DNA of 64,000 bases from Catenulispora sp. MAP5-51 (GTDB lineage: Bacteria; Actinomycetota; Actinomycetes; Streptomycetales; Catenulisporaceae). The position numbers were made by a program, and so were the translations under genes. The stretch is from positions 124,001-188,000 of the forward strand of contig NZ_JBGCCH010000004.1 of NCBI RefSeq assembly GCF_041261205.1, given 5' to 3'. The notes below the pieces were generated by a model, which saw only the letters and a program-made list of their open reading frames with translations, made no database searches and was not told the origin of the DNA. The first letter of the stretch is position 1, and the number at the start of each line of letters is the position of its first letter. Positions 26,197-32,447 of the stretch are shown piece by piece.

Positions 26197-26276
26197 CCCG
26201 CCCGTCTCTCACCGCCACCCGCTACGCGTCGCGGATCGATTGGCTTGTGTTAGGTAGCCCACAAGAAGACACATCC

Positions 26277-26319
26277 TGTGGATAACTCTGTGGAAAACCT
26301 GTGCATGGCATGTGGACAA
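26277..26319 (+). promoter_or_regulatory. cluster of three DnaA-box-like 9-mers
   Basis: TGTGGATAA (26277-26285), TGTGGAAAA (26289-26297) and TGTGGACAA (26311-26319) lie in the same orientation, 12 and 22 nt apart. These are the complements of TTATCCACA, TTTTCCACA and TTGTCCACA; the last is the preferred streptomycete DnaA box. Just upstream is an inverted repeat, CTTGTG (26244-26249) and CACAAG (26260-26265). No dnaA/dnaN is present, so this is not oriC. The rest of 26197-26401 holds only the TAGGGT at 26388-26393. Confidence 0.6.
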
Positions 26320-26401
26320 TCCGATGAGCGCCGATGTCGACGCCCCGGCATGTCATTTCGGTAACGCCATAGGAGGGTGGCACACGCTAGGGTCCCTTGC
26401 C

Positions 26402-26944
26402 GTGGGACTCGACGAAGCCCCTCACCAGGGCGGTCAGATCGAAGTGCGGCGCAGCAACCGGCGGCGGCGCACCGTCTCTGCGTACCGGGACGGCGACAAG
26501 ACTGTGGTGCTGATCCCGGCGCAGATGACGCGTGCCGAGGAAAAGCAGTGGGTCGACAAGATGCTCGCCCGCCTCGCCGGCCAGGAGCGCAAACGCAGGC
26601 CGGACGACGAGGAACTGTCCCGCCGGGCCCGTGACCTGTCGGTCCGCTATTTCCACGGCCGCGTGCAGCCCTCCAGCGTCCGTTGGGTCGCCAACCAGCA
26701 GACCCGCTGGGGTTCCTGCACGCCTGTGGACGGCACCATCCGCATCTCCGACCGGGTGCGCGGGATGCCGGAGTACGTGCTGGACTACGTCCTGCTGCAC
26801 GAGCTCGCGCATCTGCTGGTGCCCAGCCACGGGCCGCGGTTCTGGGAGCTGATGAGCGTGTATCCGAAGACGGAGCGGGCTCGCGGGTTTCTGGAAGGGT
26901 TCGCCAGCGCCGGCGGCGGGATCGCCTCGGACGACGCGGACTGA
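26402..26944 (+). CDS. YgjP-type M48 metal-dependent hydrolase
   Basis: 180 residues. The SprT/YgjP-like zinc metallopeptidase signature HELAHL lies in LDYVLLHELAHLLVPSHGPRFWELM, whose second His (SHGPRFW) is the third zinc ligand. The segment VRWVANQQTRWGSCTPVDGTI is the conserved family block. No natural substrate is established. Start: GTG 26402 is chosen because TAGGGT lies 8 nt before it (leaderless type); ATGs at 26312 and 26324 would begin inside the DnaA-box cluster. It is convergent with the zincin-2 gene. Confidence 0.84.
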   Translation: MGLDEAPHQGGQIEVRRSNRRRRTVSAYRDGDKTVVLIPAQMTRAEEKQWVDKMLARLAGQERKRRPDDEELSRRARDLSVRYFHGRVQPSSVRWVANQQTRWGSCTPVDGTIRISDRVRGMPEYVLDYVLLHELAHLLVPSHGPRFWELMSVYPKTERARGFLEGFASAGGGIASDDAD

Positions 26945-26948
26945 GGCG

Positions 26949-26996
26949 CGACGGCACCACCGCACGACGGCACCACCGCACGACGGCACCACCGCA
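26949..26996. repeat. three perfect 16-bp tandem repeats
   Basis: CGACGGCACCACCGCA is repeated exactly at 26949, 26965 and 26981, then decays (CCACTGCA). The array starts 5 nt after the YgjP-type stop and fills part of the 144-nt convergent gap. A perfect array this short is likely a recent slippage product. Confidence 0.9.
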
Positions 26997-27088
26997 CCAC
27001 TGCACGGACGAGGCCCGGCCGTGCGGCGACGATGACTCTCGCCGCCGCGTGACCGGGCTGGTAGCTGGAGCCGCTACCCAGCTACCCG

Positions 27089-28663
27089 CTACTCCTTGGG
27101 CTTGTCCTCGCCGCTCTCGCCCGAGTCTTTGCCGTCCTCGTCCTTCGAGTTATCCACAGGGCCGTTGTCCACAGCCCCCTCTGTTTTGTCCTGGGCCTTG
27201 CTCCCGTCCCCGCCGCCCAGCAGCTCGTCCAGCCCGGAGAAGTCGAACTCCAGCCCGTCCTCGTCCCGGCCGTGCACGAATCCGTCCGGGTCGTCCAGGT
27301 CGGCCGAGGTCGGGAGCAGGTCCGGGTGCGACCACACCGCATCGCGCCCCTCCAGCCCGCGCGCGTCGGCCAGCGAGGCCCACAGGCGCGAGGCGTCGCG
27401 CAGCCGCCGGGGGCGCAGCTCCAGGCCCACCAGGGCCGAGAAGGTCTGCTCGGCCGGGCCGCCGGCCGCGCGCCGGCGCCGCAGCGTCTCCCGGAGGGCG
27501 TCCGCGCCCGACATCTTCGGCGAGGCGGCGGCGTGCACCACCGCGTCCACCCAGCCCTCGGCCAGCGCCAGCAGCGTCTCCAGACGGGCCAGGGCCGCCT
27601 TCTGGGCCGGGGAGTCCACCGGCTGGAACAGGCCGCCGCCGCCCAGCATGTTCTCCAGCTGCGAGGGGTCCAGGTTGGTCAGGTCCATCTGCTCGGCCTG
27701 CTGGGCCAGCTCGCTGAACTTGGAGGCGTCGACCGTGATGCCGCGCGCGTACTCCTCGACCGCGCCGAGCAGGCGGGGCTTGAGCCACGGCACGTGGGAG
27801 AACAGCCGCTGGTAGGCGGCCTCGCGCAGGGCCAGGTAGAGGCGGACCTGCTCGATGTCGATCTCCAGGCCCTCGGCGAAGAGGTCCACGTTCGCCGGCA
27901 GCAGGACCGCCTTGCCCTCCGGGCCCAGCGGCAGGCCGATGTCGCTGCCGGAGACCACCTCGCCGGCCAGCGAGGCCAGGGCCTGGCCGACCTGGGAGCC
28001 GAACATCGCGGTGCCCATCTGCTTCAGCATGCCGCCGAGCGGGTTCTGGCCGCCGCCCCCTGCTGCTCCGCCGAACAGGTTGCCCAGCATGTCGCCCATG
28101 CCCGGCGGCAGGCCGGCCGCCTCCGGGTTCTCCGGCATGCCCAGCTCGCCCACCGCGCCGCCGACGGCGTCGCCCATCGCCGAGGTGATGCGCTCGGCGA
28201 CCGGCTCGACCAGCTGCTTCCAGACCGGCAGGGTCTCCTCGATCCACTGCGCGCGGGACCACACGCGGGTGCCCGCGGTGCCCGCCGGCAGCGAGGTGAC
28301 CTGGTCCAGCCAGTGCTCGGCGAGCTGCACGGCACCGTCGTAGGTGCGCTGCTCGCCGTCGGTGGGCGAAGGGTCGGGTCCGGCGGAGGCCACGGCGTTG
28401 CGCGCCATGGTCTTGGCCAGGTCCCAGTTCACCGCGCCGTCGCCGCCGCCGCTCATCAGGGCCTGGATCTGGCTGAACACCATCTGCAGCATCTGCGGGT
28501 CCGGCATGCCCGGGATGTTCGAGCCCGGGGACTGCGCCCCGCTTCCGCCGAACATCTGCTGGAACATGGCCCCCAGCGGATCAACGGGGCCGTCCGGGCG
28601 CTTACCCTGGTTCTGCGACTCGTCGTCGTCCGACGGGTTGTGATCTTCGGGGTTCTTGTTCAC
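27089..28663 (-). CDS. zinc-dependent metalloprotease-like protein (zincin-2/DUF2342 family)
   Basis: 524 residues. Conserved actinobacterial family annotated as putative zinc metalloprotease/hydrolase. Visible: an acidic, disordered N-terminus, Gly/Met-rich linkers, and the core block ALREAAYQRLFSHVPWLKPRLLGAVEEYARGI, then LALAEGWVDAVVHAA. As I recall the family, the residue in REAA(H)QRLF is His; here it is Tyr, which may affect metal binding. The C-terminus is a long acidic tail. GTG 28663 (MNKNPED) has GAGG about 9 nt upstream and is preferred to GTG 28678. Two DnaA boxes lie inside its 3' coding tail. Confidence 0.8.
   Translation of the reverse strand: MNKNPEDHNPSDDDESQNQGKRPDGPVDPLGAMFQQMFGGSGAQSPGSNIPGMPDPQMLQMVFSQIQALMSGGGDGAVNWDLAKTMARNAVASAGPDPSPTDGEQRTYDGAVQLAEHWLDQVTSLPAGTAGTRVWSRAQWIEETLPVWKQLVEPVAERITSAMGDAVGGAVGELGMPENPEAAGLPPGMGDMLGNLFGGAAGGGGQNPLGGMLKQMGTAMFGSQVGQALASLAGEVVSGSDIGLPLGPEGKAVLLPANVDLFAEGLEIDIEQVRLYLALREAAYQRLFSHVPWLKPRLLGAVEEYARGITVDASKFSELAQQAEQMDLTNLDPSQLENMLGGGGLFQPVDSPAQKAALARLETLLALAEGWVDAVVHAAASPKMSGADALRETLRRRRAAGGPAEQTFSALVGLELRPRRLRDASRLWASLADARGLEGRDAVWSHPDLLPTSADLDDPDGFVHGRDEDGLEFDFSGLDELLGGGDGSKAQDKTEGAVDNGPVDNSKDEDGKDSGESGEDKPKE
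27150..27173 (+). promoter_or_regulatory. pair of perfect DnaA boxes inside the zincin-2 gene
   Basis: TTATCCACA (27150-27158) and TTGTCCACA (27165-27173) are 15 nt apart, in opposite orientation to the three at 26277-26319. They encode the repeated Val-Asp-Asn of the acidic C-terminal tail, so codon choice could have created them. Their proximity to the first cluster suggests a real DnaA-binding locus. Confidence 0.5.
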
Positions 28664-28759
28664 GGCGGGTGACCTCACGGACGACGGGGAAGAAGGATCG
28701 GTTTACAGCGCGGAGACTGACTTCCTCTACACATCTAACGTAACCACAGGAGAGCCTCA

Positions 28760-29863
28760 GTGAGTTCCTCGCCGGACCGCAAGCGCCCCGGCCGCACCAG
28801 CAAGCCCACCATCGCCGTCACCGGCGCGGCCGCCCGGCTGGGCGAGGCACTGACCGGCAAGCTGGCGTTCGGCGGCGAGGTGCGCCGGGTGGTGGGCCTG
28901 GACGCCGAGCGCGGGGCCGCCCCGGCGACCTGGCGGTTGGGCGAGGTGACCGACCCCCAGCTGGCCGAACGCCTGTCCGGGGTGGATACGCTGGTGCACC
29001 TGGCCGTGGACTCCGACCTGAACTCCGAGCCGCGCGAGCGCACCGCGCGCAACGTCCGCGCCGCCCAGACCGCCATCACCGCCGCGGCCGCCGCTGGCGT
29101 ACACCATGTGGTGCTGCTGTCCACGGCGATGGTCTACGGCGCGCTGCCGGACAACCCGCTCCCGCTGGAGGACGACGCGCCGCTGCGCGCCACCCCGGAC
29201 GGCACCCTGGTCGGCGACCTGCTGGAGATCGAGCGGCTGGCGGCGATCGCGCCCCGCGCGCACCCCGGGCTGACGATCACCGTGCTGCGCCCGGCGGCCA
29301 TAGTCGGTCCCGGCGTCGACACCTACCTGACGCGGCATTTCGAGGCGCCGCGCCTGCTGGTGGTGCGCGGGTCCAAGCCGGTCTGGCAGTTCTGCCACAT
29401 CGACGACCTGCTTTCGGCCCTGGAGTACGCGGCCCTGGGGAAGGTGAACGGGATCGTCCCGGTCGCCTCCGACGGCTGGCTCACGCAGGACGAAGTGGAG
29501 GAGATCTCCGGGATGCGCCGGATGGAGCTCCCGGAGGGCCTGGCCATCGGTGCCGCCGAGCGGCTGCACAGGCTGCACCTCACTCCCGCTCCCGCCAGCG
29601 ACCTCCAATACGTCATGCACCCCTGGGCAGTTTCGAACAAGAAACTCCGCGAGGCCGGGTGGGAACCTGGTTTTACCAACGAGGAAGCGTTCGCCCAGCT
29701 CCTGGAGGACATCGACGGCCACCACGCCGCGCTGGCCAGGCGCCTGGGCAAGAAGGACGCCGCGGCCGGTCTCGGCGCGGCCGGCGCCACGGTCGCGCTG
29801 GTCGGCACCGCGGCCTTGGTACGCCGGGCACGGCGCAAGCGCCGTGGGGGAGGGACAGCGTGA
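28760..29863 (+). CDS. NAD-dependent epimerase/dehydratase-like SDR protein
   Basis: 367 residues, extended SDR fold. The N-terminal nucleotide loop reads VTGAAARLGEAL, an atypical GxxxxxG form, followed by LGEVTDPQLAERLSGVDTLVHLA. The catalytic block is LLSTAMVYGALPDNP (Ser/Tyr) but the usual YxxxK Lys is replaced (the segment continues GTLVGDLLEIERLA), so classical dehydrogenase chemistry is doubtful. The C-terminus has one hydrophobic stretch (GAAGATVALVGTAALV) and a basic tail that could attach it to the membrane. GTG start with CAGGAGAG upstream. It overlaps moaE by GTGA. Confidence 0.78.
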   Translation: MSSSPDRKRPGRTSKPTIAVTGAAARLGEALTGKLAFGGEVRRVVGLDAERGAAPATWRLGEVTDPQLAERLSGVDTLVHLAVDSDLNSEPRERTARNVRAAQTAITAAAAAGVHHVVLLSTAMVYGALPDNPLPLEDDAPLRATPDGTLVGDLLEIERLAAIAPRAHPGLTITVLRPAAIVGPGVDTYLTRHFEAPRLLVVRGSKPVWQFCHIDDLLSALEYAALGKVNGIVPVASDGWLTQDEVEEISGMRRMELPEGLAIGAAERLHRLHLTPAPASDLQYVMHPWAVSNKKLREAGWEPGFTNEEAFAQLLEDIDGHHAALARRLGKKDAAAGLGAAGATVALVGTAALVRRARRKRRGGGTA

Positions 29864-30330
29864 TCGAGGAGAAGGAAACGGACCAGGTGACGACGGGACA
29901 CGCAACCGTCAGGACGGCCATCCACACGGACGTCCGCGAGGAGCAACTGTCCGTCGACGAGGTCGTCGCGGCGGTCACACACCCGGCGGCCGGCGGCATC
30001 GCGCTGTTCATCGGCGTGGTGCGTGACCACGATCACGGCCGGTCCGTCACCGCTTTGGACTACAGCGCGCATCCATCCGCCGCCGAACTGCTGGCGACGG
30101 TCGCCGAGGACGTCGCCGCCGCGCACCCGGACGTGGTCGCGCTCTCGGCGATCCACCGGGTCGGCGCGCTGACCGTCGGCGATCTCGCGGTCGTGGTCGG
30201 AGCCTCGGCGCCGCACCGGGCCGAGGCGTTCGCGGCGTGCCGCGCCTTCATCGACACGCTCAAGGCGCAGGTGCCGATCTGGAAGCGCGAGGAGTTCGCG
30301 GACGGCGACCACGAATGGGTCGGCTGCTAG
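29860..30330 (+). CDS. moaE: molybdopterin synthase catalytic subunit
   Basis: 156 residues. MoaE pairs with MoaD to insert sulfur into precursor Z, forming molybdopterin. The family signature is clear: GGIALFIGVVRDHDHGRSV, ALDYSAHPSAAELL and the active-site end VPIWKREEFADGDHEWVGC. No moaD or other moa gene is visible in the window, so the partner is encoded elsewhere. The GTG at 29860 overlaps the preceding stop (GTGA). A second GTG at 29887 would shorten the N-terminal acidic stretch, and the choice is not certain. Confidence 0.92.
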   Translation: MIEEKETDQVTTGHATVRTAIHTDVREEQLSVDEVVAAVTHPAAGGIALFIGVVRDHDHGRSVTALDYSAHPSAAELLATVAEDVAAAHPDVVALSAIHRVGALTVGDLAVVVGASAPHRAEAFAACRAFIDTLKAQVPIWKREEFADGDHEWVGC

Positions 30331-30358
30331 CTTCACTGCGCGTGACGGAATAGTGCGT

Positions 30359-30364
30359 TAAAGT
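30359..30364 (+). promoter_or_regulatory. -10 element (TAAAGT), leaderless start for the 61-residue membrane protein
   Basis: TAAAGT ends 6 nt before GTG 30371 in the 40-nt gap after moaE, and no ribosome site is present. Confidence 0.45.
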
Positions 30365-30370
30365 CACCGT

Positions 30371-30556
30371 GTGCTGTCGATCCTGGCTTGGTGGGCGATC
30401 CCCGTCGGCGCCGTGGTGCTGGCCGCGGCGGTGTCAGCGCTGGCCCGTCATGTGCGGCGGCCCAGCGACGACGACACCATCCATGCCTATCGGCGGTTCC
30501 GGGAGGCGATCTCCAACGAGGACCCGATCGCGGTCGAGGCCGCTCCTCCGGCGTAG
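30371..30556 (+). CDS. small single-pass membrane protein
   Basis: 61 residues: MLSILAWWAIPVGAVVLAAA starts with one membrane helix, then a basic stretch (ARHVRRP) and a conserved-looking YRRFREAIS followed by an acidic tail. A protein of this kind commonly precedes the YlbL gene in actinobacteria. No function is known to me. Codon bias and the leaderless -10 at 30359 support it as a real gene. Confidence 0.72.
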   Translation: MLSILAWWAIPVGAVVLAAAVSALARHVRRPSDDDTIHAYRRFREAISNEDPIAVEAAPPA

Positions 30557-30585
30557 GTCTCAGCGCCGCTTCAGACTGCAACAGA

Positions 30586-30591
30586 TAGCAT
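30586..30591 (+). promoter_or_regulatory. -10 element (TAGCAT), leaderless start for the YlbL-type gene
   Basis: TAGCAT is 7 nt before ATG 30599, with no Shine-Dalgarno. The gene probably has its own promoter despite lying 42 nt after the small membrane-protein gene. Confidence 0.45.
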
Positions 30592-30598
30592 CTGTGGA

Positions 30599-31669
30599 AT
30601 GCAGCGCCGTGCCCTCACCCTGAGTCTGTCCGGAACGACGGTCGCCCTGCTCACGGCCTCGGCGTTTCTGATCCCGACGCCGTACGCGGAGATGTCGCCG
30701 GGTCCGACGTACGACACCCTGGGCAGCTACTCGACGGACTCCGGGCAGCCGGCCAAGCCGGTGATCGACATCACCGGCACCCAGACCTTCCCGCACACCA
30801 GCGGCGGGCAGCTGCGCATGGTGACCGTCGAGGTGTCCCGGGCGGACTACAAGCCGAACAGCGTCGAGGTGCTCTCCGGCTGGCTGTCCAGCGACAAGAT
30901 CGTGGTCCCGCGCACGGTCATCTACCCCGAGGGGCAGACCGCCGAAGAGGCGACCCAGCAGAACACCGCCATGTTCGACGACTCCGAGGACCAGGCGATC
31001 ACCGCGGCGCTGGCCTCCCAGGGGATCAAGCCGGTGCGGACCGAGGTGATCGTCGACTCGGTGACCCCGGGCAGCCCCGCGGACGGCAAGCTGCAGCCGC
31101 AGGACGTCATCGACGCCGTGGACGGCACGGCGCTGGTGAACCCCGACGACGTGCACACCCTGATCCAGAAGCACAAGGCCGGCGACACGGTGGTCTTCAC
31201 CGTGACCCGGGCCGGCAAGCAGCAGCAGGTCTCGGTGGTGACCACGCAGTCGCACGACACCGGTCCGTCGCGGGCGCTGGTGGGCTTCCTGCCGGGCACC
31301 CAGAACGTCTTCCCGTTCAATGTGAAGATCCAGCTCGACAACGTGGGCGGGCCCAGCGCCGGCATGATGTTCGCGCTGGGGATCATCGACGAGCTCTCGC
31401 AGCAGGACATCACCGGCGGCCTGAAGATCGCCGGGACCGGGACCATCGACTCCACCGGCAAGGTCGGCCCGATCGGCGGCGTGCAGATGAAGACGCTGGC
31501 CGCCAAGCGGGACGGCGCGACCGTCTTCCTGACGCCCGCCGACAACTGCGCGGACGCCGCCAAGAACGCGCCGAGCGGGCTGCGCCTGGTGAAGGTGAGC
31601 ACGCTGCAGGACGCGCTGAAGGCGCTGCAGACGCTGCGGGCCGGCGGAACACCGCAGGGATGCAGCTGA
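30599..31669 (+). CDS. YlbL family PDZ/Lon-like membrane-anchored serine protease
   Basis: 356 residues. One N-terminal membrane anchor (about 8-28) places the rest outside the cell. A PDZ domain spans about 130-215 (VTPGSPADGKLQPQDVIDAVDG), and a Lon-type proteolytic domain about 235-345 has Ser253 in GGPSAGMMFAL and Lys298 in GGVQMKTLAAK, spaced 45 residues as in the Lon Ser-Lys dyad. Related YlbL in Bacillus cleaves the membrane protein YneA. Substrates here are unknown. A strong terminator follows at 31701. Confidence 0.9.
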   Translation: MQRRALTLSLSGTTVALLTASAFLIPTPYAEMSPGPTYDTLGSYSTDSGQPAKPVIDITGTQTFPHTSGGQLRMVTVEVSRADYKPNSVEVLSGWLSSDKIVVPRTVIYPEGQTAEEATQQNTAMFDDSEDQAITAALASQGIKPVRTEVIVDSVTPGSPADGKLQPQDVIDAVDGTALVNPDDVHTLIQKHKAGDTVVFTVTRAGKQQQVSVVTTQSHDTGPSRALVGFLPGTQNVFPFNVKIQLDNVGGPSAGMMFALGIIDELSQQDITGGLKIAGTGTIDSTGKVGPIGGVQMKTLAAKRDGATVFLTPADNCADAAKNAPSGLRLVKVSTLQDALKALQTLRAGGTPQGCS

Positions 31670-31700
31670 GCAGCGAGCAGCTGAGCACCTGAGAGCAGAA

Positions 31701-31740
31701 AGACGGGGTGCAGCCGGATAGGTCCGGCTGCACCCCGTCT
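31701..31740. terminator. bidirectional intrinsic terminator after the YlbL-type gene
   Basis: Perfect 18-bp stem (31701-31718 with 31723-31740), 4-nt loop TAGG, between the YlbL-type stop at 31669 and the convergent PPA1309 stop at 31769. It is preceded by AGAAAG and followed by GTGTAT, with little U-tract. Confidence 0.85.
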
Positions 31741-31768
31741 GTGTATCAGAGAACTCTTGGCGGGCCGC

Positions 31769-32317
31769 CTACTCCTCGAAGGTCTCCAGCAGCGCCGTCG
31801 CCAGGTTCGGCACCAGGTCCGGCCCGGACAGCACCTCCATGTCCGAGTCCTTCGACCGCAGCCGGATCGCGGCCTGGCGCGTGCCGTCCCGCAGCACCCC
31901 GACCGCCATGCGCACGTCCTGGCGCTCCGGATGCTTGGTCACCCAGCGCTCGAGCGCGGCGCCCTCCAGGTCCTGCGGGATCTGCTCCTCCGCGCTCGGC
32001 GGGAGCATCTGCGACTCGATGACCAGGGCGCAGCCCTCGACCCCGGCGGGCCAGACCATCTTGGCCAGCATCTCGTCCAGCGGCTGGTTCAGGGCCAGGC
32101 CGTCCTGCTCGATCGAGGTGAGCGTCGGGATGCCGCCGGTCTCCGCCGACTCGTCGGACAGGCCCAGGGCCGCGGCCATCCGGGGCTGGGTGAGCAGCAG
32201 CTCGGCGGTGGGCACCAGGGCGAACATGCGCGGCCGCTGGTTCCAGCCGTCGGCGGCGACGTGCTGCTCGATCTCGACGACGGACTGCATCAGGGCGACG
32301 CTGGCGACAGAGCTCAT
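31769..32317 (-). CDS. PPA1309 family protein
   Basis: 182 residues. A small conserved actinobacterial family of unknown function, recognised from ALMQSVVEIEQHVAADGWNQ, then PRMFALVPTAELL and LPPSAEEQIP. It is acidic, soluble, without signal or membrane segments. The start ATG 32317 follows a GACAAT hexamer by 6 nt (leaderless type), which decides against the longer in-frame start at 32566. It is divergent from the UPF0182 gene and ends at a shared terminator with the YlbL-type gene; this three-gene order is common in the phylum. Confidence 0.85.
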   Translation of the reverse strand: MSSVASVALMQSVVEIEQHVAADGWNQRPRMFALVPTAELLLTQPRMAAALGLSDESAETGGIPTLTSIEQDGLALNQPLDEMLAKMVWPAGVEGCALVIESQMLPPSAEEQIPQDLEGAALERWVTKHPERQDVRMAVGVLRDGTRQAAIRLRSKDSDMEVLSGPDLVPNLATALLETFEE

Positions 32318-32323
32318 GGCGCC

Positions 32324-32329
32324 ATTGTC
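32324..32329 (-). promoter_or_regulatory. -10 element (GACAAT), leaderless start for the PPA1309 gene
   Basis: GACAAT matches TATAAT in four of six bases and is 6 nt before ATG 32317 on the minus strand. Confidence 0.4.
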
Positions 32330-32435
32330 TCCCGGCGCGGCGGTGCTGCCGACCGGACGCCGTCCGGACCACGCTCCGGCCTTTCGATATGACGAACACA
32401 CTGCACGCGGCCGTCGTCCTGCGCGGCCCGCAGCG

Positions 32436-32441
32436 TACGCT
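32436..32441 (+). promoter_or_regulatory. -10 element (TACGCT), leaderless start for the UPF0182 gene
   Basis: TACGCT ends 6 nt before GTG 32448, with the same hexamer and spacing as the enoyl-CoA hydratase gene at 25393. It favours GTG 32448 over ATG 32460. Confidence 0.5.
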
Positions 32442-32447
32442 GAGGCC

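Noticed and set aside
26244-26319. Chromosomal origin of replication
   Set aside because: DnaA boxes are present, but there is no dnaA, dnaN, gyrB or parAB nearby and no A/T-rich unwinding element, so oriC is not supported.
27272-28672. 466-codon plus-strand frame opposite the zincin-2 gene
   Set aside because: The minus-strand protein matches a conserved family and ends with a normal acidic tail; the plus frame does not.
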